Assembly: GCA_019358875.1 (NCBI GenBank)
Contig: JAHHIF010000003.1
Coordinates: 62,001-126,000 of the forward strand
DNA length: 64,000 nt
Direction: 5' to 3'
From: Symplocastrum torsivum CPER-KK1
GTDB taxonomy: Bacteria > Cyanobacteriota > Cyanobacteriia > Cyanobacteriales > Coleofasciculaceae
The notes under the pieces were generated by a model. That model was not told the DNA's origin. It saw only the letters and a list, made by a program, of their open reading frames with translations, and searched no databases. The position numbers were made by a program, and so were the translations under genes. Position 1 is the first letter of the stretch. Every line of letters begins with the position of its first letter. Positions 36,896 to 45,766 of the stretch are shown here, piece after piece.

Positions 36896-36969
36896 GCGTT
36901 GCACAACTGTGGGATGAGCGTGTTGTAAGAGGAGTCCCCCTACCGTTTTCTCCCTTTGATGTGCAACGC
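36896..36969. terminator. Long-loop inverted repeat between convergent genes
   Basis: GCGTTGCACA (36896-36905) pairs perfectly with TGTGCAACGC (36960-36969), followed on the plus strand by TTGGTTTTTT. It lies between the ends of two convergent genes and could terminate the plus-strand one. The loop is long (54 bases). Confidence 0.45.
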
Positions 36970-36985
36970 TTGGTTTTTTGTTGAT

Positions 36986-38176
36986 TTATGCCGCTTGCTG
37001 GGATGGAGTCGAGCTGAAGACAATGTGATGCTGGGAGTCAAATGTAACTTTCCCTTGCTTCTGTAACTTGCTTAGCTCTCGCGTAACCGTGACTCTGGTA
37101 GTGCAGCAGGCATCGGCAAGCTCTTGATGCGTGAGGCGAACACTTAAACGAGTGCCTTGTGCCACTCTTTGACCAAATTCCTGTTTTAACCACAGCAACA
37201 GATAGTACAAACGATCTTTCACTTGTCGCTTTCCTGCGATCGCGAGTAGCGATTCTGTCTGCCGGACGCGATCGCTTATTTGAGGTAAAAGAGACTGCGT
37301 CAGACGAGGGGAAGCGGTGATTTCTTCTAGAGAAAGGGAAACTAACTGAACATCTTGCGTTAGGACTGTTGCTTGATAAATACTCAGAGAAGTCATCGTA
37401 GAGCCAAATGGCATCAATGGTCCTGCTAAGCCCACAAGTATCTCATCACCACTTTCGCTCATTGTGCTGAGCTTTACTATACCTTGGCAAACTAGCCAAA
37501 TCTTCTGGGGTTCTAGAGAGATAAGCTCTCCTTTAGAATAACAATGCCTTGGGCGATCTTGGCTAGGGTCGTAGTCATGACTTAAGAGCGCCAACTGAGC
37601 ACGCTTGCGTTCGGTGATATCGCGTACTATCCAGCACAAGCGAGTTAGATTACCCTGTGCGTCTCGGACAGGCGTTACACTCAAAGCTGCGTCAAAGAAC
37701 TCACCCTTACGGGGTTGCATATGCACTGTATACTCTTGCACGCGATCGCACTGCTGCAACTGAGTTAGTTTGGAACGAAACACCTGACGTTCTTGTAGTG
37801 GGATGAAGCTGACTAGCAGTTTGTCCACCAAGAATGACGGCTCAATGTTGAACAGTTCAGCCGCAGCCTGGTTAGCTTCCTGAATCTTCCCATGTGCGTC
37901 ACTCACCAGGTACGCATTCGGCATGAAATCAAACAGACTTTGGTAACGCTGCCGCTCCACTTCGATTCGCGATCGCATAGCTGCGAGTTCCTCAGTCTGC
38001 TGAACTAGTTTCTCTGCGGCTAGTTCTAGTGCTTCTGAAGCTGTGCCAAGTTCCTTGAAGGCTACAGGCAACAGCAAATTGAGTTCCGGCAGTACTGAGG
38101 CATTCGCATCTTGATACAGCTGAGCTAAACGCCCATGGAGTGACTGTACCTGCTGGGTAAATGTATCTACGTTCAT
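36986..38176 (-). CDS. PAS-CRP/FNR fusion transcription regulator
   Basis: The 396-residue protein combines an N-terminal helical region, a PAS domain (about 85-200, ending in VRDITERKRAQ), a CRP-like cyclic-nucleotide-type beta-barrel (about 210-300) and a CRP-type winged helix (about 310-390: RLTHQELADACCTTRVTVTREL). CRP/FNR proteins normally have no PAS domain. The barrel keeps little of the cAMP phosphate-binding signature, so the PAS part is probably the sensor. The recognition helix TTRVTVTRELSKL is intact. It stands alone and is transcribed away from a possible small RNA. Its targets are unknown. Confidence 0.9.
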   Translation of the reverse strand: MNVDTFTQQVQSLHGRLAQLYQDANASVLPELNLLLPVAFKELGTASEALELAAEKLVQQTEELAAMRSRIEVERQRYQSLFDFMPNAYLVSDAHGKIQEANQAAAELFNIEPSFLVDKLLVSFIPLQERQVFRSKLTQLQQCDRVQEYTVHMQPRKGEFFDAALSVTPVRDAQGNLTRLCWIVRDITERKRAQLALLSHDYDPSQDRPRHCYSKGELISLEPQKIWLVCQGIVKLSTMSESGDEILVGLAGPLMPFGSTMTSLSIYQATVLTQDVQLVSLSLEEITASPRLTQSLLPQISDRVRQTESLLAIAGKRQVKDRLYYLLLWLKQEFGQRVAQGTRLSVRLTHQELADACCTTRVTVTRELSKLQKQGKVTFDSQHHIVFSSTPSQQAA

Positions 38177-38267
38177 CTTAAGCTGACACTACCTATCTAG
38201 ATGGACTTGAACTCGACCTGAAAAACAGACTTAAACCTAAGTCAAGCAGAGCTATGAGAATAAAGGA

Positions 38268-38425
38268 AAATATGATATTTTCATTGAAAAGCAGACCAGC
38301 TAAAGCTTCCCAAGCTCACATTTAAATAGTAAGAAACTACGTCAAGGAAATCAGTACGCTCTCGTACTCATCAATATTCTTTGAACACCAGCCACGTTTT
38401 TAGGGGGCTGGATTTTAATTTTTAG
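38268..38425 (+). ncRNA. Candidate small RNA upstream of the PAS-CRP gene
   Basis: No protein gene is present, but a TATGAT box (about 38270), a stem AGTACG-CTCT-CGTACT (about 38352-38368) and a terminator-like stem CCAGCC...GGCTGG (38388-38411) followed by ATTTTAATTTTT are in the order of a small transcript. No known family was recognised. Confidence 0.3.
38388..38425 (+). terminator. Plus-strand terminator-like hairpin with no coding gene upstream
   Basis: CCAGCC and GGCTGG form a 6-bp stem, followed by ATTTTAATTTTT. The nearest plus-strand gene ends 1.7 kb away, so it would end an unannotated transcript. Confidence 0.5.
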
Positions 38426-38475
38426 ATTGCTCTAGTGCGTTGCCAGTTCTGAACTCTGCCACTGTCAACATCAGT

Positions 38476-38516
38476 AAAGCCCCGCTTTCGGCTGTTCTTG
38501 AAAAGCGGGGTTTTTG
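38476..38516 (+). terminator. Second plus-strand terminator-like hairpin
   Basis: CCCCGCTTT pairs with AAAGCGGGG around a loop of about 12-14 bases and is followed by TTTTT. It stands 65 bp after the first hairpin. The rest of 38517-38929 holds no supported gene; a 66-codon frame at 38561 looks random. Confidence 0.65.
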
Positions 38517-38929
38517 TATGGCTCTAGGTTGGTTTAAAAGAAGTAATAAGCTCTTAGATCATGAGAGCTAAGAGCTTGATATCCTGTCAACAGCAATGTC
38601 CCTGTTACTTAACAATTGCTATGAATAAAGTTTATTACCTTTGTTATACAGACTCTTCTATCCAAAGAGGCTTATTTCTGTACTTAAAAAGGCTTAAACA
38701 GGATAAATTAACTGCGTGTTTAACGCTACATCATGCCTTTTATGTTGTCGTCTATGGCTGATTCCAATTGGCAGTAACACGGATTTTTGTATGGCGAAGG
38801 TCGTCATTCGTGTCAACTTATCGTCAACTTGGCGGTTTATAGACAATTTTCTTCGGCTTCCCGCACGGTAACGGTAGCTACATAAACACGCACCTGCTCC
38901 AAGTCGGCTTCAAAAACTTTTGTGCGTTA

Positions 38930-39283
38930 TTAATCTTTGTTCGCTAAACTGAAGTCACGGAAATGACGAGCTTGCTGTTCAATTCGTGTTGCAAGGCGAT
39001 CACAAACTAAATTACACAGCTCAAAAATCAACTCATCTTCTACTTTGTAATAAGCCGATGTTCCTTCGGAACGGCGGCTAAGGATGCCAGCTTGTAGCAT
39101 CACTTTGAGGTGTTTTGAGACATTAGCCTGACTCGTCGCGGTTGCCTCTACCAACTCCTGTACACATTTTTCGCCTTCACGGAGCAAATTTAAAATCCGC
39201 AGACGCATTGGCTCACTCAAGATACTGAAATACTCAGCGACTTGTTGTACTACCTCGTGTGGTACAGAGTTTACTGTTGGCAT
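38930..39283 (-). CDS. ArsR-family transcription regulator
   Basis: The 117-residue protein is a winged-helix ArsR/SmtB-type repressor (about 10-95: FSILSEPMRLRILNLLREGE, ATSQANVSKHLKVML, RRSEGTSAYYKVED). A Cys lies at the EKCVQEL position, close to the site of the ArsR-type metal or redox Cys, and two more lie in ELCNLVCD near the C-terminus. They could sense metal or thiol oxidation. The usual ArsR CVC motif is absent, so the ligand is uncertain. No obvious target gene is adjacent; accB follows on the same strand's upstream side 68 bp away. Confidence 0.9.
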   Translation of the reverse strand: MPTVNSVPHEVVQQVAEYFSILSEPMRLRILNLLREGEKCVQELVEATATSQANVSKHLKVMLQAGILSRRSEGTSAYYKVEDELIFELCNLVCDRLATRIEQQARHFRDFSLANKD

Positions 39284-39351
39284 CGGTACAACCCGAACTA
39301 AGTGATCCCCAAATTTTAGCAGCTATTTTATTAATGACGATAGAGTCATTA

Positions 39352-39879
39352 TTAACCAGGGTTAATTCGCATTAATGGTTGACCATACTCAACAGGTTCA
39401 CCATTCTTCACCAAAATCTCCATCACCTGCCCTGATATCTCCGCTTCAATTTCATTCATCAGCTTCATCGCTTCGATGATGCAAACAGTTTGACCATTAC
39501 GGATGCGATCGCCAACTTCAACAAAAGGCGCTTCATCAGGACTAGGCGATCGGTAGAATGTACCAACCATCGGCGACTTAACTTCTTCCCATTTTGGGTC
39601 TACCACCGAAGGCGTTGCTGCCGCTGATGCTGCCTCCCGGATTACTACCTCTGGAGGAGGAGCAGGTGGACTAGGCATGACTACTGAGTCGGCGGGAGCC
39701 ACTACAAAACTGGGAGCCGCGTTGCTACCCGTACTACCTATTGGATCAGTAACAGTCGTTGTGCGACTCCCTTTACGAACAGTCAGTTCAAAGTCAGCAC
39801 TTTTTAAGGTCAATTCTGTAATATCGGTCAGAGCGATCGCGGCTAGCAGGTCACGGAGTTGGTTAAAGTCTAATGGCAC
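39352..39879 (-). CDS. accB: Biotin carboxyl carrier protein of acetyl-CoA carboxylase
   Basis: The 175-residue protein has an N-terminal helical domain, a Pro/Ala-rich linker (about 45-95) and a C-terminal biotinyl domain. The biotinylated Lys is K139 in [12 protein letters not shown], and [22 protein letters not shown] precedes it (shown as family pattern, [14 protein letters not shown]). It carries biotin between the carboxylase and transferase of acetyl-CoA carboxylase, the first step of fatty acid synthesis. It lies downstream of efp on the same strand, an order common in cyanobacteria. Confidence 0.96.
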   Translation of the reverse strand: MPLDFNQLRDLLAAIALTDITELTLKSADFELTVRKGSRTTTVTDPIGSTGSNAAPSFVVAPADSVVMPSPPAPPPEVVIREAASAAATPSVVDPKWEEVKSPMVGTFYRSPSPDEAPFVEVGDRIRNGQTVCIIEAMKLMNEIEAEISGQVMEILVKNGEPVEYGQPLMRINPG

Positions 39880-40008
39880 AATTAATCAGGGGCTAAGGAC
39901 TAGAGCGTCGGGGTAAAGCAAGTCTTAAAGTAAGTGGGAAGGCGAGGAGATTTCACGCGCCAGCTTCGCCGTTCTCAACCTCGCCGCTCTTTTCTCATCA
40001 AAACAGTT

Positions 40009-40566
40009 TTACTCACGACCCAGATAGGAATCGTTACGGGTATCGACTTTGATGCGCTCTCCTATAGAAATAAACAAAGGAACCATTACTTGGGCACCTG
40101 TGGAAACTATTGCTGGTTTTGTGCCACCCGTTGCGGTGTCACCTTTAACACCTGGATCAGTTTCAATAACTTCCAGTACCACAGAGTTTGGCAGTTCCAC
40201 TTCCAGCACTTGCTCACCCCAAGTAATTACATTAACTTCCATCCCTTCACTGAGATACTTAACGCGATCGCCAATCTGGGATGAACTCAGACTACTTTCC
40301 TCATAGGTTTCCATATCCATAAAGACAAACTGGTCTGCTTCTTTATAGGTATGCTGCATTGTGCGCTTCTCCAGATTGGCTTGGGGAACCGTTTCCCCAG
40401 CCCGGAAGGTTCGCTCAACAACACTCCCACTCTGCACATTTTTTAGCTTGGTGCGGACAAAGGCAGAACCCTTTCCAGGCTTAACGTGGAGGAACTCCAC
40501 CACCCGCCAAACAGACCCATCTAACTCAATCGTGACACCGGGGCGAAAGTCGTTACTAGAAATCAT
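40009..40566 (-). CDS. efp: Translation elongation factor P
   Basis: The 185-residue protein has the three beta-barrel domains of EF-P. The tip lysine lies in [14 protein letters not shown] (about residue 33). Domain 2 has [13 protein letters not shown] and the C-terminal domain has the signature-like [19 protein letters not shown] (within 20 residues). EF-P rescues ribosomes stalled on polyproline. No EpmA/EarP modification gene is visible in the window. It is followed by accB 129 bp downstream. Confidence 0.97.
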   Translation of the reverse strand: MISSNDFRPGVTIELDGSVWRVVEFLHVKPGKGSAFVRTKLKNVQSGSVVERTFRAGETVPQANLEKRTMQHTYKEADQFVFMDMETYEESSLSSSQIGDRVKYLSEGMEVNVITWGEQVLEVELPNSVVLEVIETDPGVKGDTATGGTKPAIVSTGAQVMVPLFISIGERIKVDTRNDSYLGRE

Positions 40567-40874
40567 GAACCTATTTCAAAGGTCAGGACAAGACGCTCGA
40601 TAACTCGCGACCGCAGGACTAGGTCTTGCTGCGAAGATAGCTATCGGCAATTTATTTTACCCCTGTTGTGGGGCATTCCCCCTAATCTGACTCAAGAAGA
40701 GGGATGGGGATATGGGGAGATAGGAGACAATACACATATACTTCGGACTTTTTCACCTCATCACCCCCATATCCCGATTTATTCGCTGAGGGGCACCTGT
40801 ATGGCAAGATGAGAAATAAAGTTCTTCAGGCTGTTGATGAGCCTAAAACTTTCTGGTGCAAGCCTTCGGTAGAA
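40567..40874. other. Divergent promoter region of 308 bp
   Basis: It lies between efp and the cyclophilin gene. It contains a purine-rich stretch (gggatggggatatggggagat, near 40700) partly complementary to a later CATATCCC (40768-40775). No gene was seen. Confidence 0.4.
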
Positions 40875-42029
40875 ATGTTTATGCGACTTTCAAAAATTTT
40901 AAAGCTCGATTGGTGCCAACGCTTGGCAAAAACCAGTGTCTTGGCAGTGCTGTTGGCTACGCTCTCTCTCGGTCTAAGCGGTGCTTGGTGGGACGGTAAC
41001 GACCAACCGGCTCGTGAAAGTCGCCTACCAGTAGGAAATGCCATTACAGATGGTAAGGCACTGTTGCGGTATGCTCTTCCAATTGAGAATCAACAGGCGC
41101 GGGATATGCAAGCCAGTTTAGAAGATATCGCGACCCAACTGCGGGGGAAGCGCTGGAGTTCGATTAGCCGGGATGTTACCAGAGCCGCTGTAATTTTAAG
41201 CGATCGCACCGATAAACTGCTAGCTGATATCCCAGACGAGAAAAAACCCAAAGCCGAAGCCCTAATTGCCGAACTTAATGACGGTATTGCCTCAATCCGA
41301 GAGGCGGTAGAAGCTAAGGATAAAGACAAGGTCTGGACTGAGCGGGGTAAACTCCTCAACGAAGTTGGTGAACTCGAAGAATTGATGGTCAAAGAGTTTC
41401 CCTTTGAAGTGCCTGCCGACTACAGCAATCTGCCTCAACTCAAAGGTCGTGCCACTGTGGAGATGACCAGCGACAAAGGCAATCTGACTATTGTTGTTGA
41501 TGGTTACAGCGCCCCTGTTACAGCTGGTAACTTTGTTGATTTGGTTCAGCAAGGCTTCTATGACGGCTTAGAGTTCATTCGTGCTGAAGACTCCTATGTT
41601 CTGCAAATTGGTGACCCACCTGGCCCTGAAGAAGGATTTATCGACCCCGCAACAGGTCAATACCGAGCAATCCCTCTAGAAGTGCTAGTAAGGGGTGATA
41701 CAGAGCCAATTTATGGCATTACCTTAGAAGATGCAGGTCGTTATCGTGACCAGCCTGTACTTCCCTTCTCTGCCTATGGGGCTGTAGCAATGGCACGTCC
41801 AGGAACTGACCCTGATGGTGGTTCTTCCCAGTTCTTCTTCTTCTTATTTGAGCCAGAACTCACCCCAGCTGGACTAAACCTCTTGGATGGTCGTTATGCA
41901 GTCTTTGGTTATGTCGTAGACGGCAAAGAAACTCTCGAAAAGCTCAAAGAGGGTGACGTAATCGAGTCGGCAAAAGTTGTGAACGGCGCTGAGAATTTGG
42001 TCAAGCCGCAAGTCGCCTACAACAATTGA
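40875..42029 (+). CDS. Cyclophilin-type peptidyl-prolyl isomerase, lumenal CYP38-like
   Basis: About 384 residues. A basic start and a hydrophobic segment (LAKTSVLAVLLATLSLGLSG) form a signal peptide, followed by a helical region (about 45-180) and a C-terminal cyclophilin domain (about 190-375, with GYSAPVTAGNFVDLVQQGFYDG and GSSQFFFFLFEPELT). This layout matches cyanobacterial Sll0408 and plant CYP38/TLP40, lumen proteins needed for photosystem II assembly. Several key catalytic residues of active cyclophilins seem altered, as in CYP38, so it may act as a chaperone. The ATG at 40875 was chosen because the signal peptide starts there; earlier in-frame starts exist (40809). Confidence 0.9.
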   Translation: MFMRLSKILKLDWCQRLAKTSVLAVLLATLSLGLSGAWWDGNDQPARESRLPVGNAITDGKALLRYALPIENQQARDMQASLEDIATQLRGKRWSSISRDVTRAAVILSDRTDKLLADIPDEKKPKAEALIAELNDGIASIREAVEAKDKDKVWTERGKLLNEVGELEELMVKEFPFEVPADYSNLPQLKGRATVEMTSDKGNLTIVVDGYSAPVTAGNFVDLVQQGFYDGLEFIRAEDSYVLQIGDPPGPEEGFIDPATGQYRAIPLEVLVRGDTEPIYGITLEDAGRYRDQPVLPFSAYGAVAMARPGTDPDGGSSQFFFFLFEPELTPAGLNLLDGRYAVFGYVVDGKETLEKLKEGDVIESAKVVNGAENLVKPQVAYNN

Positions 42030-42075
42030 AGAGTGATGCTTAACTCATCCCACGTAAGCAAGGACGTGGGATGAA

Positions 42076-42163
42076 AGTGTTATTTGTTGTTGGTCATTGG
42101 TTATTCGTATTCTTTAACAAACAACAAACAACTAAAGAACAAATAACAAACAACAAAGCGTTT
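42076..42163. repeat. Low-complexity TTGTT/AACAA repeat
   Basis: TTATTTGTTGTTGG on the left and several AACAAACAACAAA units on the right are partly complementary and could fold. Such TTGTT spacer repeats are widespread in filamentous cyanobacteria. They sit directly before the next start codon. Confidence 0.6.
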
Positions 42164-42499
42164 ATGCCAATTATTGATGCTCTCCTGGTGATTACACTTG
42201 CTCTTTTGGTAGGCGTGCTAATCCGTGGCAGCACCAAAAATCGGCAGCAGCAGTTAGAGGAATCCTTCAATCGTCAGCAATTGGAGGATGCATTCTACCA
42301 ACTCCTGCAAGAACAAGGCAGTTGTATTTCTCTCATCCAGCTAACAGCAGCAGCAAGGGTAGATGTGCAGCAAGCGCGACAGTACTTGGAGCGACAAGTG
42401 CAATTATTTGCTGCCGTTCCAGAAGTTGACGCCGATGGCGATACGTTCTATCGCTTCCCCAAACTTCACAAGCGTTTTTCAGTCGATAAATCCACTTGA
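42164..42499 (+). CDS. Small membrane-anchored protein with a winged-helix-like tail, 111 aa
   Basis: One hydrophobic segment lies at the N-terminus (IIDALLVITLALLVGVLI), then a charged coiled coil rich in Gln, then a region that reads like a winged helix (EQGSCISLIQLTAAARVDVQ, QARQYLERQV). The family was not recognised. The ATG at 42164 avoids the upstream repeat, which the longest frame would translate. It follows the cyclophilin gene after 130 bp on the same strand. Confidence 0.65.
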   Translation: MPIIDALLVITLALLVGVLIRGSTKNRQQQLEESFNRQQLEDAFYQLLQEQGSCISLIQLTAAARVDVQQARQYLERQVQLFAAVPEVDADGDTFYRFPKLHKRFSVDKST

Positions 42500-42554
42500 G
42501 TAGCAAAACTTAAGAGTGGTACACAAATAACTGCCCATTTTCAGAGTGGCTGTC

Positions 42555-42655
42555 AGGACTTACGCACTCAACCCGTTCTGCAACGGGAAGATAAGGCTTT
42601 CAGCTTCTTGAAAAAGGCTTAGAACAACGAGATTTCGTTTCAGTGCGGAAGTCCT
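42555..42655. mobile_element. MITE-like element of about 101 bp
   Basis: AGGACTTACGCACT (42555-42568) and AGTGCGGAAGTCCT (42642-42655) are terminal inverted repeats matching at 13 of 14 positions. Inside lies a small stem CCCGTT...AACGGG. It has no coding capacity. AGGACTTACGCA-type ends are common in cyanobacterial MITEs. One end overlaps the stop codon of the rhodanese gene. Confidence 0.65.
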
Positions 42656-43043
42656 AGCTGTTTTCAAGAGTTACCGTGGCTGGATGCGCCTCGACTGGAT
42701 AGCCAACAGCTTTCCAGGCTGCTAAACCACCTCTGATTTCAGATACGTTTTGATACCCCGCTGCACGAAGTCGAGCCGCAGCGGCAGCGGTTTCTTCGTC
42801 TGTTTCGCCGTAGATATAAATATCCCGGTCAAGTTCAAGCTTGTTTAAAACTCGATTGGTGGGTTCATTCAGCGGCATGGGAACAGCTCCCATTATATGG
42901 CTGATATTAAACTCCCCGCGATCGCGCACGTCAATGATAGTCAACGCTGGTTCACCCCAGTCCAACCTTGCCTTTAGGTCAAAAACACGAGACTGCGTTT
43001 GCAATGGTCGAAAGGTTGGAACTATATCAAAAAAATTAGCCAT
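42654..43043 (-). CDS. Rhodanese-like protein lacking the catalytic Cys
   Basis: The 129-residue protein has one rhodanese domain (about 20-120): LTIIDVRDRGEFNISHI, GAVPMPL and SEIRGGLAAWKAVGYPV are clear. The active-site loop, normally CxxGxR, reads IYGETDEETA, so no sulfur-carrying Cys is present. It is therefore likely a binding or regulatory rhodanese. The ATG giving MANFFDIVP was preferred to a TTG 14 codons earlier. The stop codon overlaps the end of a MITE-like element, so the C-terminus may have been altered by its insertion. Confidence 0.88.
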   Translation of the reverse strand: MANFFDIVPTFRPLQTQSRVFDLKARLDWGEPALTIIDVRDRGEFNISHIMGAVPMPLNEPTNRVLNKLELDRDIYIYGETDEETAAAAARLRAAGYQNVSEIRGGLAAWKAVGYPVEAHPATVTLENS

Positions 43044-43440
43044 GAAAATATACCATGTTTTGTCGTATCTTCTGCAATGTAACAACTATTTTTAATATTT
43101 TCAAATTTTTGTTTAGAAGCCTTGACTTATTTGCCATTATTTCTGCAAGCTCAATTGACGTATCCAAGCCAAACAATTGACTCGTTGCTAGTTGCTGTAG
43201 TCAACACGACATTTGAGCTGTCAACGTGAGTTATGTTTTCAGCAGTAGGTAAAGATAATCAGATTAATTTCAATAGGCAGAAAATAGCACAGCTAACCTC
43301 CTGCAAAGTAACAATAAATTTTGCTACTCACCTATGTTTTTGGATAGATTTTTGAGCCAGTTTTCTTAAATTTTTTCCTTCATTGGCAAAATCAAGGAAG
43401 CCCCCACTGTACCACCTAAGCAGTCAGCGTCGGGAAGATG
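43044..43440. other. Intergenic region of 397 bp
   Basis: No gene was seen. The first part is AT-rich. The end is close to the pseudokinase gene stop. No hairpin was recognised. Confidence 0.4.
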
Positions 43441-45576
43441 TCACTTCGAGCTTCTAAGGGGTACTAGTCCTGTTTCATAAAGTAATCGTTGCCCTTCAGA
43501 AGTTCGCAATAGCTGAGCGAACTTTTCCCCGGCTGGAGCGAGACTATTATCCCGTGGATAGACAACGGCAAGTGAATAGGCTAGTGGGTATTGCCCAGTT
43601 TGAAATGCCTTCACATCAGGGTAATAACTACCCTTGCGATCGCACAAATCTGTACTTGGGTCGATGGGTTGATCCTTGTCTAGAACCAATGCCTGAACAG
43701 CCTTTTTACCTTTAGCTTGCACCGCCAAGGGATAGATCGAACATTGTCCAAAAATTTGACTGAGAGGACTAAATCCGACGCTTCCTAATCCTTCCGGCGA
43801 CTCGAAATCTTGAAGCACTTTCTGGAGCATTTCTAAAGTAGGCAGTTGGGTAACCTGACTCTTAGTCAAACGGCTCATTTGCACATCCTTAAGAACGCGC
43901 TGCTCAAAAAATTGGATCGCTTCAGGGTTTGTTGGAGCGTAGAGTTTTACAGGTAGATTTGCCCCCTTTAGCTCCTGCCAACTTGAAATCTGACCCAGAT
44001 AAAGCTGCCGTAACTCCTCTAAGCTAGCTTCACCCTCCAACGTCTTGGGTAACCCCTGATTGCGCCTGGAATAACTAAACGCTACAAAAACGGCAAGTCC
44101 ATCATAAGCAATCTCTCGGTAAGCCAAATCAATAGGAAGGGGTTTGAGTATGGGAATGATTGCAAAATCAACTTCTCTCGCTTGGACTTTTGCGATCGCA
44201 GCTTCAATTGACGGCGAAGGTTTGTAGTTGAGTTGAAAATTAGCCTGAGACTCTCTCAACCTAGCTTCAAGCGTTTGCCCTGGCTGTCTCACATTGGTTT
44301 GTCCTTGTATATAACTCCAAGTACCACCTTGCACAGCCGTATAGGTGAATTTCCCCGTTGGAACTGCACTCACTTCCTTTAAACAGCACAATTGAGGTTC
44401 CTTTTGAGTACTGGCGCTAGTTTGGGGTTTTGGCAGTAACGCCCAGATAATACTCCCGACAACTCCCAACCCCACGGCACACAAAAGCAGCAGCAGGAGG
44501 CGGGAGAAGGGTTTCGGCTTAGAGGTTTCAGGTTCCGCTTGCAACGCTAGCTGACTAACGGTGATAGGCTGAGGGAGTTTTAACAATGCTTTTCGGGCTA
44601 CTTCTGCACTCTCAAACGGTGCGGCGACTCCCACTAAGCGCAGGATGAATTCTTTAAGCGGTAAGTCTGTAGTGATTGGCCAGGATTCGTCCTGACGTGG
44701 ATCAAAGTTTGAGTCAGCTTTTCCTATAAGTAGGTAAAACCCTATATATCCGACAGCAACCAAGTCTTGAGCGATGGAACGCGAGAGAGCTTTTGTTGTT
44801 GGAGGGTCAAAAATCCGCTCCCAGAGGGCTAAATCACAAAGATAGATAAAAAATTCTTTTTGGTTCTCCACCCAGAGAAGGCTCTCTAAACTGAGATTAC
44901 CGTGAACTAGTCCGACTTGGTCTTGACCAGATGGGAGGCGAAATTTCTGTTGATGGAGAAGTTCTAGGGTTTGCAATACCTGAGCAAGAACTAAACGCAC
45001 CTGTGCAGGAGGCATTACACCCGTTTGTGCCAGATGAGTTTTTAGCGTTGGACAACCATCTCGCTCATCAGTCACAAGGTAGCAGCGCTCGAATGAGGTA
45101 GTATCTGCGATCGCTTCCAGTGGACTAATAACTCGCAAGTCCTGCACACGTCCATCGGCAAGGCTCACTCCTGCCAAATTTACAAACGCCTTCTGTCGCT
45201 GCTGCGCCTCCTCCTGATTGAAATAGCGTCGGGGTAGCAAGTATTCCTTAATAACAATAGAGCGATTTGCCCCAAGCTGAACCCCAGCAAACAGTTGCCC
45301 CATACCCCGTTTACCAAGCCAGTGTTCAACTCGATATGTACCTCGCCGACCGCGAATCTCTGCTTTAAGGAGTTTTGCAACCTCTTCACTGGCTGCTTCT
45401 GGTTCAACAGCCTGAGGTAGTTCAGCTTCTGGTTCAGGCGGGAACAGTTCTGGTCTAATCTCATCAAGGAGATCTTTGAGCCAGACGTACCGGGCTAAGA
45501 AGTTGAACTGGGAAAGCCTGATATGGGTGGGGTGGCGTCTCAGGTAGGCGCTGAGGAGGACTTGTGCAATTCTCAT
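43441..45576 (-). CDS. Pseudokinase fused through a membrane helix to a PstS-like binding domain
   Basis: The 711-residue protein starts with a Ser/Thr-kinase-like domain (about 80-330). Its glycine loop is weak (LGKRGMGQLF), the IKEYLL Lys is present, but the HRD motif reads VHGNLS and the DFG region reads LCDLALWE, so catalysis is unlikely. A membrane helix follows (about 355-382), then a solute-binding domain (about 420-711) of the PBP-like type seen in phosphate-binding PstS (EVDFAIIPILK, ISSWQELKGANLPVKLY, QLLRTSEGQRLL). This places the binding domain outside and the pseudokinase inside. The protein could sense an extracellular ligand. No transporter genes are adjacent. Confidence 0.85.
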   Translation of the reverse strand: MRIAQVLLSAYLRRHPTHIRLSQFNFLARYVWLKDLLDEIRPELFPPEPEAELPQAVEPEAASEEVAKLLKAEIRGRRGTYRVEHWLGKRGMGQLFAGVQLGANRSIVIKEYLLPRRYFNQEEAQQRQKAFVNLAGVSLADGRVQDLRVISPLEAIADTTSFERCYLVTDERDGCPTLKTHLAQTGVMPPAQVRLVLAQVLQTLELLHQQKFRLPSGQDQVGLVHGNLSLESLLWVENQKEFFIYLCDLALWERIFDPPTTKALSRSIAQDLVAVGYIGFYLLIGKADSNFDPRQDESWPITTDLPLKEFILRLVGVAAPFESAEVARKALLKLPQPITVSQLALQAEPETSKPKPFSRLLLLLLCAVGLGVVGSIIWALLPKPQTSASTQKEPQLCCLKEVSAVPTGKFTYTAVQGGTWSYIQGQTNVRQPGQTLEARLRESQANFQLNYKPSPSIEAAIAKVQAREVDFAIIPILKPLPIDLAYREIAYDGLAVFVAFSYSRRNQGLPKTLEGEASLEELRQLYLGQISSWQELKGANLPVKLYAPTNPEAIQFFEQRVLKDVQMSRLTKSQVTQLPTLEMLQKVLQDFESPEGLGSVGFSPLSQIFGQCSIYPLAVQAKGKKAVQALVLDKDQPIDPSTDLCDRKGSYYPDVKAFQTGQYPLAYSLAVVYPRDNSLAPAGEKFAQLLRTSEGQRLLYETGLVPLRSSK

Positions 45577-45766
45577 AGGTAAAAACCAAACCCCCTCGCG
45601 AACGTTCTGGACAGGGCGAGTTTTGGGATTTCTGGCGCTAGTATAGTACGATCAAGCTGCCTTGGGAGTCCTATACTTTTGTTGCAGAGCTGGCGGGGGA
45701 AAAACCAAACTCGCTATCTTAGCCAGAGGAGTTTAGGGACATCTTAGCGGATTGGAGTAAACGGGT

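Noticed and set aside
38561..38761. 66-codon frame after the second hairpin
   Set aside because: The product looks random (LISCQQQCPCYL), no ribosome-binding site and no family match.
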